Shown here: positions 7,530-16,595 of the stretch, piece after piece
Position numbering within the stretch: position 1 is the first letter of the stretch
Layout: every line of letters begins with the position of its first letter
NCBI GenBank assembly: GCA_963617275.1
Contig: CAVENX010000043.1
Location: forward strand, 1-64,000
Source of the DNA: Limivicinus sp963617275
Lineage (GTDB): Bacteria > Bacillota > Clostridia > Oscillospirales > Oscillospiraceae
Length of the DNA: 64,000 bases
Direction: 5' to 3'
Notes under the pieces: model-generated
The model's input: the letters and a program-made list of their open reading frames with translations, nothing else
Told to the model about the DNA's origin: nothing
The model's database searches: none
Translations under genes and position numbers: made by a program

Positions 7530-9437
7530 TCATGCTCCCACCGCATTGCCAGTATAAAGCTGATAATACCGACCCTTTTCTGCAATCAACTGTTCATGGG
7601 TTCCTCTTTCAATAATTCGCCCCTGTTCCAAAACCATGATACAATCCGAATTTCGCACGGTGGAAAGTCTGTGTGCAATTACAAAGGTCGTTCTGCCGTG
7701 CATCAGTTTATCCATACCGTCTTGCACCAAGGTTTCGGTTCTCGTATCGATAGAGGATGTTGCTTCGTCCAAAATCAGAGCAGGCGGATCAGCAACCGCA
7801 GCTCTCGCGATTGCAAGGAGCTGTCTCTGGCCCTGACTTAGATTTGCGCCATCTCCGCTGAGCATCGTATTATAGCCGTCTGGCAATCTGCGGATAAAGC
7901 CATCGGCATTTGCCAGTTTTGCGGCTGCAATACATTCTTCGTCAGAAGCATCCAGACGACCATAGCGGATATTATCCATCACAGTACCCGTAAATAGATG
8001 TGTGTCCTGCAATACCATACCCAAGGATCGCCGCAAATCTGCCTTTTTGATTTTTCCGATATTGATCCCGTCATATCGGATTTTGCCGCTCTGAATATCA
8101 TAAAAGCGGTTAATCAGGTTTGTGATCGTGGTTTTACCAGCGCCCGTACTTCCGACAAAAGCAATTTTTTGACCGGGCTTTGCGTAGAGCTTTATGTCAT
8201 GCAAGATCATTTTTGAGTCATCGTAGCCGAAATCTACATCTTCAAAGACGACATCGCCTGCTTGTCTCACATAGGTCACGGTTCCATCAGCCTTATGCGG
8301 ATGTTTCCATGCCCACACGCCTGTTCGTTCCGAAGTCTCAACTACTGTACCGTCAGGCTGCTCTTTTGCATTTACCAGTTCCACATAGCCTTGATCTTCC
8401 TCCGAGGGTTCATCCAGCATTTCAAAAATACGTTCAGCACCAGCAAGAGCCATGATGACATTGTTGATCTGCTGGCTGATTTGCGTAACAGGCTGGGTGA
8501 AGTTACGGTTCAGATTCAGAAAGGAAACCAATGTGCCAAGCGTCAGGCCCCAACTGCCGCTAAGTGCTAACGCTGCACCGACAACCGCGCACAGTACATA
8601 ACTGACCTGCGACAGGTTTGCGTTGACCGGCATCAGGATATTTGCCAGCTTATTTGCCTGATTGGAACTGTCGCGCAAGGCCGCGTTGACTTTATCAAAA
8701 TCTTCGATACTTTGTTCTTCATGGCAAAAGGCTTTTACCACTTTTTGACCATCCATCATTTCTTCGATATAGGCGTTGACCATGCCAATATCATCCTGCT
8801 GCTTTATAAAATACACCGAGGCTTTTCCGCCGATTTTAGAGGCCGCGATCCACATAACAACTACCATTACTAGTGTAAGCAGCGTGAGCGGAACATCCAG
8901 CGCAAGCATACTGATAAGCGTAATCAGGATAGTAACGACAGAATTGATTGTTTGTGGGATGCTCTGGCTGATAAGCTGGCGGAGGGTATCTACATCGTTC
9001 GTGTAGACAGACATAATATCTCCGTGCGGCGTAGTATCAAAATAGCGGATCGGCAGCGACTCCATGTGGGTAAACAATTCGGTTCGGATTTTTCTAAGTG
9101 TTCCCTGACTGATATTAACCATGATGCGGTTATAGGCATAGGCACACAGGATTCCGAGCGCATAAACCGCAGCCAGCGTGAGCAGAGCCTTTCCCAGCGG
9201 GCCAAAGTCAGGCGTTTCCGCCTGTGTCAACGGTAGAATGTATTCATCTACCAAACTTTTCATAAACAGCGTTCCTCGAAGTGTTGCTAACGCAGAACCG
9301 ATAATAAAGAGAACAACAAGGATCGATGAAACCTTGTATTCCTTTACCACAACGCTTAGCACACGCTTCATCAAAGGTAACTGTTTTACCTTTTTATTCT
9401 TTTCCATGTAGCATACTGTCCTTTCTTGTCCATTCAC
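7530..9437 (-). CDS. ABC exporter half-transporter, canonical ATPase site
   Basis: The 635-residue protein has six predicted membrane helices in the first 330 residues and a C-terminal ATPase domain with Walker A GSTGAGKTT, signature LSQGQ and Walker B LILDEAT, including the catalytic Glu. A loop of about 50 residues precedes the ATPase (EQPDGTVVETSERTG). With the preceding gene it forms a heterodimeric exporter of the BmrCD/LmrCD or TM287/288 type, likely exporting drugs, toxic compounds or peptides. The start overlaps the upstream gene by four bases. Confidence 0.9.
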   Translation of the reverse strand: MNGQERTVCYMEKNKKVKQLPLMKRVLSVVVKEYKVSSILVVLFIIGSALATLRGTLFMKSLVDEYILPLTQAETPDFGPLGKALLTLAAVYALGILCAYAYNRIMVNISQGTLRKIRTELFTHMESLPIRYFDTTPHGDIMSVYTNDVDTLRQLISQSIPQTINSVVTILITLISMLALDVPLTLLTLVMVVVMWIAASKIGGKASVYFIKQQDDIGMVNAYIEEMMDGQKVVKAFCHEEQSIEDFDKVNAALRDSSNQANKLANILMPVNANLSQVSYVLCAVVGAALALSGSWGLTLGTLVSFLNLNRNFTQPVTQISQQINNVIMALAGAERIFEMLDEPSEEDQGYVELVNAKEQPDGTVVETSERTGVWAWKHPHKADGTVTYVRQAGDVVFEDVDFGYDDSKMILHDIKLYAKPGQKIAFVGSTGAGKTTITNLINRFYDIQSGKIRYDGINIGKIKKADLRRSLGMVLQDTHLFTGTVMDNIRYGRLDASDEECIAAAKLANADGFIRRLPDGYNTMLSGDGANLSQGQRQLLAIARAAVADPPALILDEATSSIDTRTETLVQDGMDKLMHGRTTFVIAHRLSTVRNSDCIMVLEQGRIIERGTHEQLIAEKGRYYQLYTGNAVGA

Positions 9438-11176
9438 GATTCATGGTCGAAATCTCCGCCGCCTTTTGTCTGCGTTTCGTAGATTTCCTGATAGATGGCG
9501 TTTGTTTTCAGCAAATTGTCATGGGTATCAAATCCGCTGATTTTGCCATCCTCCAGCACCAGTATTCGGTCTGCATCCTGCACAGAAGAAATGCGCTGTG
9601 CAATGATAATCTTTGTTGTGCCCGGTATCTTCGTTCGGAAAGCTCTGCGGATATTGGCATCGGTAGCCGTATCCACGGCACTTGTAGAATCGTCAAGAAT
9701 CAGAATTTTAGGTTTCTTCAGCAATGCTCTTGCAATACAGAGGCGCTGCTTCTGACCGCCGGAAACATTGGCGCCGCCGCGCTCAATCCATGTCTGATAG
9801 CCGTTTGGAAGCCGTTCAATAAATTCATCTGCCGCTGCCTGCTGGCAAGCGTCTTTACATTCTTCTTCGCTGGCATCAGCTTTACCCCAACGGAGATTGT
9901 CGAGAATCGTGCCCGAAAACAGAACATTCTTTTGAAGAACAACTGCGACTTGATTTCTCAAGGCCTCCATATCGTAATTTCTGACATCGATTCCTCCGAC
10001 CTTTACGGCACCGCTATCCACGTCGTAAAGGCGGCTGATAAGGTTTGCAAAACTGGACTTGCCGCAGCCTGTTCCACCAATCACGCCGATTGTTTCGCCG
10101 GATTTGATATGTAGGTCAATATCTTTTAGCGTTTCTTCACCGCTGCCGTGCTTGTAAGAAAAGCTCACATGGTCAAAATCAATACGCCCATCAGCAATAT
10201 TTTCGATAGGATTTTCCGGATTCTTCAAATCCGCTTTTTCTTCCAATACCTGTACGATTCTACGTCCGCTTGCCGTACTCATGGTAATCATAACGAAAAC
10301 CATAGAGAGCATCATCAGGGAGAGCATCATACCCATTACATAAGTAAAGAGAGAAGTCAGATTTCCAGTGGTCAAATCACCAATAACAATGAACTTTGCG
10401 CCAAACCAGGAGATCATCAGGATGCTCCCGTAAATCACAAACATCATAATCGGATTGTTAAGCGCCAAGAGACTTTCTGCTTTCACAAAAAGCTGATATA
10501 GGTTATTGGCCGCTTTCTCAAATTTTTTGTTTTCGTAATCCTCTCGGACAAATGCCTTTACAACTCGAATAGCAGAAACATTCTCCTGTACGCTTGCGTT
10601 CAAATCATCGTATTTGTGAAAAACATAATCAAATATCTTTGTTGTCTTTCCAGTAATGAACACCAGAGAAAGCCCCAAAATGACAAGTGCAGCCAAGAAG
10701 ATAAGGCTAAGACGAACATTGATGAACAGACACATCACCATGCTGAAAATCAGCATCAAGGGTGCCTTTACCGCAATGCGCAGGCACATTTGATAAGCCA
10801 TTTGAATATTTGTAACATCGGTCGTCATACGGGTGACAAGGCCCGCAACGCTGAACTTATCAATATTGGAAAAGGAGAATGTCTGAATGTTCTCGTACAT
10901 CCTTTTTCGCAGATTGTATGCGAATCCCGAAGCTGCCGACGCGACATATTTTCCGGCCAGAACACCAAAGAGCAGACTCAAAAGTGCCATCCCAAGCATG
11001 ACTGCGCCGTAACTGTATACCTTTCCCATATCCTGAGATTCGATTCCCTCGTCAATCAGCAGTGCAATGACAAGCGGGATCAGGACTTCCATGAGCGCCT
11101 CCAGCGCTGTAAAGATCGGCGATAAAATAGAGTCTTTCTTATATTCACCGAGCTGGTTCAAAAGTGTTTTCAGCAT
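9434..11176 (-). CDS. ABC exporter half-transporter, degenerate ATPase site
   Basis: This 580-residue half-transporter has a membrane domain and an ATPase with Walker A GGTGCGKSS, signature VSGGQ and Walker B ILILDDS, with Asp where the catalytic Glu is expected. That substitution marks the degenerate partner in heterodimeric exporters, whose mate (7530-9437) keeps the Glu. It overlaps the MarR gene by seven bases, so regulator and both subunits share one operon. Context favours multidrug efflux; the substrate cannot be read from sequence. Confidence 0.9.
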   Translation of the reverse strand: MLKTLLNQLGEYKKDSILSPIFTALEALMEVLIPLVIALLIDEGIESQDMGKVYSYGAVMLGMALLSLLFGVLAGKYVASAASGFAYNLRKRMYENIQTFSFSNIDKFSVAGLVTRMTTDVTNIQMAYQMCLRIAVKAPLMLIFSMVMCLFINVRLSLIFLAALVILGLSLVFITGKTTKIFDYVFHKYDDLNASVQENVSAIRVVKAFVREDYENKKFEKAANNLYQLFVKAESLLALNNPIMMFVIYGSILMISWFGAKFIVIGDLTTGNLTSLFTYVMGMMLSLMMLSMVFVMITMSTASGRRIVQVLEEKADLKNPENPIENIADGRIDFDHVSFSYKHGSGEETLKDIDLHIKSGETIGVIGGTGCGKSSFANLISRLYDVDSGAVKVGGIDVRNYDMEALRNQVAVVLQKNVLFSGTILDNLRWGKADASEEECKDACQQAAADEFIERLPNGYQTWIERGGANVSGGQKQRLCIARALLKKPKILILDDSTSAVDTATDANIRRAFRTKIPGTTKIIIAQRISSVQDADRILVLEDGKISGFDTHDNLLKTNAIYQEIYETQTKGGGDFDHES

Positions 11177-11625
11177 AGGTCATTCCTCCCGGTTGCTTCT
11201 TGTTGGACATTTACCAAAAATGTTTTTAATGTCTGTTCCATGCATTCCAAGTCATGCTTTGGGACACCTTTGCAAAGACATTTGGTGAGGTCATCCATAT
11301 ATTGCACTACTACGCTCTTTTTGCTGTATGCCTTTGGCGTTAGAACAATCGGCTTTTTACGGTTATCCGCTGCATCCATGTCCATCTGGATATAGCCTTT
11401 TTTCCGAAGTTGCTTTAAGGTAGAGGAAACCGTAGCACGGGAGAACCCCATCCGCATACTCAAATCGGAGGCACATAGCCGCTTGTCCTGTTCTATGGAA
11501 AACATTTCATTCAGCATAAAGACCTGTGCCGGGGTGATCTCATACGCTTCTAACTTGCTGCTCCCATATAAGCTCACGCATATATCAACTTGACGCAGCA
11601 TCAGGAGAAGATTCCCATTAAGCAT
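11170..11625 (-). CDS. MarR family transcriptional regulator
   Basis: The 151-residue protein has a winged helix: LCASDLSMRMGFSRATVSSTL as helix-turn-helix (about residues 55-75), then LRKKGYIQMDMDAADNRKK as the wing with the conserved Asp-x-Arg. It is the first gene of the exporter operon, ahead of the two ABC subunits, the usual place for a MarR repressor relieved by the transporter's substrate. SD AAAGGAG precedes the start. Confidence 0.85.
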   Translation of the reverse strand: MLNGNLLLMLRQVDICVSLYGSSKLEAYEITPAQVFMLNEMFSIEQDKRLCASDLSMRMGFSRATVSSTLKQLRKKGYIQMDMDAADNRKKPIVLTPKAYSKKSVVVQYMDDLTKCLCKGVPKHDLECMEQTLKTFLVNVQQEATGRNDLC

Positions 11626-11787
11626 TTCTTTGCTCCTTTCTGATAAAATTTTTGGTTATGCTTCTTACAATCAGAATTGTGATAATCAGCATCACCATAG
11701 ATTATTATAGCCATTTCTACTTGATTGTGAATTTAGAATATGTTATTATCGATAAGCAAAGTTTATCAATAAAGGAGCTGCCAGGCT
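11626..11787. promoter_or_regulatory. Divergent promoter region between marR and lysR genes
   Basis: This AT-rich 162-base gap must drive the exporter operon to the left and the LysR gene to the right. TTATCGATAA at about 11748 and TTTATCAATAA about 15 bases on form an inverted pair resembling a LysR binding site just ahead of the lysR ribosome site. No MarR operator can be singled out by eye. Confidence 0.4.
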
Positions 11788-12690
11788 ATGAATACTATGC
11801 AGTTGCATTGCTTTCTTGCTGTTGCAGAAACCCTAAATTTTGCCAGAGCCGCCGAGCAGTTGAATGTCACACAACCGGCCGTTACGCAGCAGATACAATC
11901 GTTAGAAGAAGAGCTCAATACAAAGCTGTTCAAGCGAACGACTCGAACCGTAGAGCTGACTTCTTCCGGCAAGCTGTTTATCAATGACGCAAAAGGGATA
12001 TTGGGAATTTCTGAGCGAGCAAAAAGACGCTTTGAGGAACAAGCCAAACAGGAGAACCAGTATTTTTCTATTGGATGTCATACCCATGCAGAATTGTACT
12101 TGCTGTCAAATGTTCTGCGGAAAATGCAAGCGATTCATCCAAATTTCCATCCACTATTTCAAGTGCTTCCGTTTCAGCACTTATATAAGTTTTTGGAAGA
12201 TGAATCGCTGGATGTTATTATCTCTTTTGACGAGGGCAACAAGAAAAAAATACATGGTATCTATAAGGAGCTATTCAAGGTTCCAATCAAAGCCGTTTGC
12301 GCTGCCGATCACCGGCTGGCCAACAAGCACGTCCTTTGTCGGGATGATTTAAGGCGAGAAATACTTATTATTAACGATCCATCTAAATGTCCTGACAGCA
12401 TTGCAGAAATTCAATCTGGAATGATTGAAAGCCGACCTGTCTCTGACTTGCTTTTCTGCGAATATGCTGACGCCGCAGTTGTTATGGCGAAGGCAGGCTA
12501 TGGTATCGCAATTCAACCCGATCTTTTCGCTACGCACGACCCTGATTTGAGCTATATTCCGTTGGAGGGAGTCAGTTCTGTTTCTTACGGTGTGTACTAT
12601 AAGCAGTTGAAAGGTAAAACAATGCTAAAAGACTTTGTCCAAATTGCATTGTCGGAATTTTCTGAAATTATGAATGTGCAAAATAGATGA
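11788..12690 (+). CDS. LysR family transcriptional regulator
   Basis: The 300-residue protein starts with the LysR helix-turn-helix, FLAVAETLNFARAAEQLNV then TQPAVTQQIQSLEEEL. A periplasmic-binding-like effector domain follows (residues about 90-295). It is divergent from the MarR-exporter operon, and LysR proteins usually control the divergent neighbour, so it may be a second regulator of the exporter, but its effector is unknown. AAAGGAG lies 9 bases ahead of the start. Confidence 0.85.
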   Translation: MNTMQLHCFLAVAETLNFARAAEQLNVTQPAVTQQIQSLEEELNTKLFKRTTRTVELTSSGKLFINDAKGILGISERAKRRFEEQAKQENQYFSIGCHTHAELYLLSNVLRKMQAIHPNFHPLFQVLPFQHLYKFLEDESLDVIISFDEGNKKKIHGIYKELFKVPIKAVCAADHRLANKHVLCRDDLRREILIINDPSKCPDSIAEIQSGMIESRPVSDLLFCEYADAAVVMAKAGYGIAIQPDLFATHDPDLSYIPLEGVSSVSYGVYYKQLKGKTMLKDFVQIALSEFSEIMNVQNR

Positions 12691-12772
12691 TTTATTTAAG
12701 CTAATGCAATGAACTAATAAGGCACATCCTTGAAAACGAGGTGAACAGTAGAATGTAGTAGGGTGAATGGAT

Positions 12773-13159
12773 ATGCCTAAAAGAACGAAGAAAGATAAGC
12801 GGCCTGTTGCGAAAATCGACTTCAAGCCGTATGGCGCAGCAATCAAAGCTGGGCGCACAAAGCAAAAAGAATCCCGGAATAAGGCAGCCGATGCGCTGTT
12901 TATTTCGCCGCGCTATCTCGCCAACATCGAGAATAAGGGACAGCATCCCAGCGTACAGGTATTCTTAGAGCTGATGTCCCGCTACCATATCTCTGTGGAT
13001 CAGATTCTTCATGGCGAAACTATGGAGGGCAAGTCAACGGAGCGTATGCAGTTTGAAACGCTGTTAGACGAGCTGACGGATGCGGAAATCAAAATTCTCA
13101 CGGCAACGGCGCAAGCGATTCTTGACGCAAGATCAGACAACGAAACGGAGGGCGTTTGA
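12773..13159 (+). CDS. XRE family DNA-binding protein
   Basis: This 128-residue protein has an extended basic N-terminus (PKRTKKDKRPVAK) and a Cro/C1-type helix-turn-helix at about residues 22-75, containing NKAADALFISPRYLANIENK and HPSVQVFLELMSRYHI. The C-terminal half is a short helical tail. Such proteins in mobile elements usually control excision or transfer genes. The start at 12773 lies seven bases from AGGGTG; the ATG at 12767 is too close to it. Confidence 0.8.
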   Translation: MPKRTKKDKRPVAKIDFKPYGAAIKAGRTKQKESRNKAADALFISPRYLANIENKGQHPSVQVFLELMSRYHISVDQILHGETMEGKSTERMQFETLLDELTDAEIKILTATAQAILDARSDNETEGV

Positions 13160-13172
13160 CACCCTCCGTTTT
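13143..13172. terminator. Bidirectional terminator
   Basis: AAACGGAGGGCGT and ACACCCTCCGTTT pair around TTG, flanked by A and T runs. It overlaps the end of the XRE gene and faces the convergent minus-strand gene ending at 13180. Confidence 0.75.
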
Positions 13173-13179
13173 CCTATGC

Positions 13180-13482
13180 CTATTTGTCCTGCAAGCACTT
13201 CTCCCGCAGCTCTTGACACCGTGCGTCCAGTTCTTTCTGCTCCTGCTCGGTCAAATCCCGGTCGCCGTTTGTGACCTTTTCCTCCACATAGCTGGAATAT
13301 GCGTCTATCAGCGCGTCCAGCATGACCTCCGGCGTGTCCAGTAGCAGAGCGCTGTACCATTCCTCGCGGTTCGGCTCCCACCCCAGCAGCGTGTAGCCGT
13401 GGCTGGTGGAAACGACCTCATACAGCGGGTCTTGCCGGAGAATATCATCAAAGACCTGTAAAATCCGGTCAAAGCGCAACAT
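13180..13482 (-). CDS. Small conserved mobile-element protein, function unknown
   Basis: A 100-residue acidic protein (MLRFDRILQVFDDILRQ at the start, then YEVVSTSHGYTLLGWEPN, ending in a charged helix DLTEQEQKELDARCQELRE). I recognise no catalytic motif. The ATG at 13482 has AGGAGG nine bases upstream; it begins just past the tnpV stop, so both are co-transcribed with the recombinase. Confidence 0.6.
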   Translation of the reverse strand: MLRFDRILQVFDDILRQDPLYEVVSTSHGYTLLGWEPNREEWYSALLLDTPEVMLDALIDAYSSYVEEKVTNGDRDLTEQEQKELDARCQELREKCLQDK

Positions 13483-13483
13483 C

Positions 13484-13849
13484 TCATTCACCCTCCTTGT
13501 CGAAAATCAGTTCTGTCAGTATCATTTCCTCGGCCTGCGCTTTCAATGCGTTCATCAAACCTACCCACCGCATTTGATCTGCGGCCTTTAATGCTTCGTC
13601 CACACCAGCAGCTTTCATAAGCTGCGGCATGAGCGTGTCCATGCGCTCGTTTGCCGCCTTGTCGATCTCCAACAGGTGCGGGTATAGCTGCTCCTGCAAA
13701 ATCAGGCTGTTGTAAAGAATGGGGCGATGCTTTTCCAAATACCGCTTTCGCATATGCCCGTATTTCCCGATGGGCGTTTCGGTCTGTTCAGATAACTTCA
13801 AATCAGGAATATAGTAATCTCCGCAACGGGAATAAGTCAACTCTTTCAT
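13484..13849 (-). CDS. TnpV family transposon-encoded protein
   Basis: The 121-residue sequence opens MKELTYSRCGDYYIPDLKL and continues IGKYGHMRKRYLEKHRPILYN and AADQMRWVGLMNALKAQAEE, the TnpV pattern of the Tn4451 group of serine-recombinase elements. The role is unknown; a helper in excision or a DNA-binding protein has been suggested. It follows the recombinase gene by 16 bases. The start at 13849 lies behind AGGAG. Confidence 0.8.
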   Translation of the reverse strand: MKELTYSRCGDYYIPDLKLSEQTETPIGKYGHMRKRYLEKHRPILYNSLILQEQLYPHLLEIDKAANERMDTLMPQLMKAAGVDEALKAADQMRWVGLMNALKAQAEEMILTELIFDKEGE

Positions 13850-13865
13850 GCGCCTGCTCCTTTCC

Positions 13866-15746
13866 TCATACGGCGGCGCGGGGCTGCGCCGGTGCTTTCT
13901 GCGGTATCTGCGGTGGTAGCTGTCCGACCGGGATAAACACGCCGTTGGACACATCCTCTGCGCGGATTGCCGCTTTTGCGGCATCCATTTTGGCCTTGTG
14001 CTTGGCTTTGTACTGTTCCTCCCATGCCTTTTGTGCGCCGCTGGCCTTTCGGCGCAGATAATTCTGGTGTAGTCTGTCCTTGCGTTCCTCCCGTTTTCGC
14101 AATTCTTCCTGTTCCTCTGGCGTCAGCGCCACTTTCCCAAAGTGGGGCGGTACATACTTTCCGACAAAGTTGAAGTAAATTTCGACCTCCTGCGTGGTGT
14201 CCTGACTGCCTTTCCGGGCGCGTTCGTGGACAAGAATTTTCTCTACAAATTCATTGAGCATGGTCGTTGTCAGCGTATCAAAGTTTTCGTATTTGTCAAC
14301 CAGCGCGATAAACCGCTCGGCAGATTTGCGGTTCTGTTCATAGCTGCTGACGGCCTTTTCCAACTGAACGATCTCGCGTTCCAGTTCATTTTGCTCCGTG
14401 GCGTACTGTGCGTCAAGGGCGGCATAGCGGGCGTCCGGCAGTTTGCCCAGCACATTATCCTCGTAGATTTTGCAAATCAGCTTCTCCAGCTCCCCGGCGC
14501 GTTTCTGCGCCATGGCCAGCCGCTTTTTCTTCTTGGAAATATCGCTTGCCTCCTGTGCGGTCTGTGCGTCCTGAACGGTCTGAACAAACTCGGCGCGATT
14601 GTTCTTGGAGTAGTCCGCAATCGCCCGGAGGGTGTCAGCAATCAGAGTAAGTACCGCTTCGGCGCGGATTCGGTGCTGCGTGGCACAGAGTGTCCCGATG
14701 GGGTATTTGCTATACTGGCTGCAAGTGTACTGCGGAACACGCTTGCCGTTGTAGGTGCGGTGGACATACATCTTGCCGCCACAGTCGGCGCAGTACATCA
14801 AGCCGGTCAGCGGGTGCGCCTCGCCCCAACCGTCCGGGTAGCGTTTCACATTTGCCCGGATGCGCTGCACATTGTCAAAGGTTTCCTGGTCGATGATGGC
14901 TTCATGGGTGTTTTCAAAGATCGTCCATTCGCTCTCTGGAACATAGTGGCTTTTCTTATCCTTGAAGTGCTTGCGGGTCTTGAAATTGATGGTGTGGCCT
15001 AAGTATTCGCGCTTCTTCAAGATATTGACGATGGTGGAAGAACCCCAGCCGTAAATATCCTTGACACTTTTCCCTCTGTTCACGCCCTCACCATGACGGG
15101 CAAGGTGGACGGAGGGAATTTCTACTTTCTGCTGCTTCAAAATCTGCGAGATTTGATAGGGCCCGTAGCCCTCCATCGTGAGGGAGAAGATCCGCCGCAC
15201 GACCTCGGCGGCTTCTTCATCCACCAGCCAATGCGTCCGGCTTTCATCCCAAAGATAGCCGTAAAGGACGGTGCCGGTCAGGTGCTTGCCGCTCATGCCC
15301 TTTGCCTTGAATACGGATTTGATCTTTTTGCTGGTGTCCCGCGCGTAATACTCGTTCATAATATTGCGGAACGGGGTGAAATCATCGTCGCCGTTGATAC
15401 TGTCCACGCCATCGTTAATGGCAATCAGTCGAACGCCTTTCACACGTAGGATCTCCATGATCTGCCCGACCTTGAGATAGTCGCGCCCCAACCGGCTCAT
15501 GTCCTTAATGATGATTGCCTCCACGCGGCCAGCCTCGACCTCCTCCATCATGGCGGTAAAGCCGGGGCGGTCAAAGCGCGTGCCAGAAATACCGTCATCG
15601 GTGAAATGGGTAGGGTTCGGAAAACCGTTCCGGCGGGCGTAGTCCTCCAACATCTGCTTCTGGTTGGAGATAGAATTGCTTTCGCCTTGCAGCTCATCGT
15701 CGCGGGAAAGCCGCTCATAGAGGGGTGTTATTTTCGTTTTCAGCAT
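13866..15746 (-). CDS. Large serine recombinase of element 1
   Basis: This 626-residue protein has the resolvase domain with catalytic Ser in LYERLSRDDE, DDGISGTRFDRPGF and IIIKDMSRLGRDYL. The recombinase domain follows (AEVVRRIFSLTMEGYGPYQI), then a zinc ribbon (MYCADCGGKMYV plus later Cys) and a long coiled coil. It is of the TnpX/TndX type that excises and inserts elements at a dinucleotide core. It lies 90 bases from the right border. SD AGGAGG supports the start at 15746; the ATG at 15788 lacks one. Confidence 0.95.
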   Translation of the reverse strand: MLKTKITPLYERLSRDDELQGESNSISNQKQMLEDYARRNGFPNPTHFTDDGISGTRFDRPGFTAMMEEVEAGRVEAIIIKDMSRLGRDYLKVGQIMEILRVKGVRLIAINDGVDSINGDDDFTPFRNIMNEYYARDTSKKIKSVFKAKGMSGKHLTGTVLYGYLWDESRTHWLVDEEAAEVVRRIFSLTMEGYGPYQISQILKQQKVEIPSVHLARHGEGVNRGKSVKDIYGWGSSTIVNILKKREYLGHTINFKTRKHFKDKKSHYVPESEWTIFENTHEAIIDQETFDNVQRIRANVKRYPDGWGEAHPLTGLMYCADCGGKMYVHRTYNGKRVPQYTCSQYSKYPIGTLCATQHRIRAEAVLTLIADTLRAIADYSKNNRAEFVQTVQDAQTAQEASDISKKKKRLAMAQKRAGELEKLICKIYEDNVLGKLPDARYAALDAQYATEQNELEREIVQLEKAVSSYEQNRKSAERFIALVDKYENFDTLTTTMLNEFVEKILVHERARKGSQDTTQEVEIYFNFVGKYVPPHFGKVALTPEEQEELRKREERKDRLHQNYLRRKASGAQKAWEEQYKAKHKAKMDAAKAAIRAEDVSNGVFIPVGQLPPQIPQKAPAQPRAAV

Positions 15747-15818
15747 ACTGTTGTCCTCCTTTACGAAAAATGCTCTAAGCGTCCTCATTAACCGTGAGAA
15801 AAATCCCGATTAAAAGGT

Positions 15819-15838
15819 CACTTAGAGCATATAACACC
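15819..15838. other. Right attachment end of element 1
   Basis: The plus strand reads CACTTAG, then a spacer, then AACACC ending in the core CC (15837-15838). Element 2 has CACTTAGGATTATGCACCA at the same place (24520-24541 area). The shared CACTTAG lies 11-12 bases from both cores. Confidence 0.7.
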
Positions 15839-16492
15839 GCTGCTGAGCTTGTATTTCTTATACTGCTTCACCGCAAAGCAATTCGGCTTGCGCTGTTCCA
15901 GCCCCTTGAACATATAGTCCACGGCGTTGAGAAAATCCTCGTCATCCTCCTTGACCTCCATGCCGGAGATCATGTCCACCAGCGTATTCATGTTGCGATC
16001 CTCCTCGGCTCCCTCAAAAATGATGTAGCCCAGCAGGGCGCAGTACAAAAGCGTTTCCGCCTTCGTCCAAAATGGATCGCCCTCCTTGCCCTCGCCCTTG
16101 GTGTTGGAAATGAGGGCGTTGACAAACTTCAGAATGTCAGCCTCGGTCTTGATGTACGCCAGCGGGTTATAGTGCATGGATTTTGAAAAATCAATGCTGT
16201 TGAAAACCTTGATTTTGTATCCCCGCTTTTGCAAAAACGAGCCGACCTGCCCCAGCACACCGCCCTTGGGGTCTACCACCACATAGGAAGAATGGGCTTG
16301 CAGGAGCTGCGGCGTGAGCCAAAAGCGGGTCTTGCCGGAGCCGGACGAGCCGATGCCGCAGAAATTGAGGTTGCGGGCGTTGGCGGGATTTTTCGGGCGG
16401 GTGTTCATGGTGAGCCGTTCCGTGGCGGTCAGCAGCATATTGTTTTCAAACTTGGGATCAACAAAGGGCTTGATGTCCTTTTCGTTGCCCCA
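15839..16492 (-). pseudogene. traG: traG/virD4 coupling protein, central fragment with Walker A
   Basis: The minus strand encodes WGNEKDIKPFVDPKFENN, LTATERLTMN and the Walker A GSSGSGKTRF, then VVDPKGGVLGQVG (a nucleotide-binding block of VirD4 ATPases) and KQYKKYKLSSG at its left end, where element 1 begins. Its right end abuts element 2. Neither edge has a start or stop of its own; the frame runs into VICSK-stop inside element 1. It joins the N-terminal fragment (24540-24835) and the C-terminal one (1-667) in frame. Confidence 0.9.
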
Positions 16493-16509
16493 TGAAGCGT
16501 TTTGTCAAG
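16491..16509. other. Left attachment end of element 2
   Basis: Core CA (16491-16492, TG on the minus strand) then TGAAGCGTTTTGTCAAG, differing from the element 1 end at two of 17 positions. Confidence 0.75.
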
Positions 16510-16552
16510 TGTATTCTTGAGTTATTGACGCAAAAAGAGGGGTGAAATGGCG

Positions 16553-16582
16553 AAGTGGCAAAGTGTCTGGGTTTTGCCACTT
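16553..16582 (-). terminator. Hairpin behind the primase-helicase gene
   Basis: AAGTGGCAAA and TTTGCCACTT form a perfect ten-base stem, 14 bases past the stop on the minus strand. A third GCCA copy follows. There is no clear T run, so it may be a replication or regulatory structure instead. Confidence 0.5.
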
Positions 16583-16595
16583 GGATTTTGCCAGT

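Larger units (their letters stand above)
668..15838. mobile_element. Nested mobilizable element 1 (15.2 kb, serine recombinase) inside traG
   Basis: Both borders fall inside traG. Minus-strand flanks are ...CTCAGCAGCGG at 15838 and GGCAAGACGGCC at 667, sharing a GG dinucleotide; joining them gives K-L-S-S-G-K-T-A-K-S without a frame change. The element carries a large serine recombinase beside its right end, TnpV and TnpW, a replication module (initiator and DnaC-like loader), a MobA/MobL relaxase with an IncQ-type oriT, three sigma-like genes, a toxin-antitoxin remnant and a MarR-regulated ABC exporter. It can probably excise and be mobilized, but has no mating pore of its own. Confidence 0.9.

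Noticed and set aside
15818..16438. Independent small ATPase gene at the Walker A fragment
   Set aside because: The apparent start and stop are accidental. It joins its traG neighbours exactly in frame and has no ribosome site.
16553..16582. Origin of replication by the primase-helicase of element 2
   Set aside because: There is one inverted repeat and a third partial copy only; no set of iterons is present. Kept as a hairpin of unknown role.
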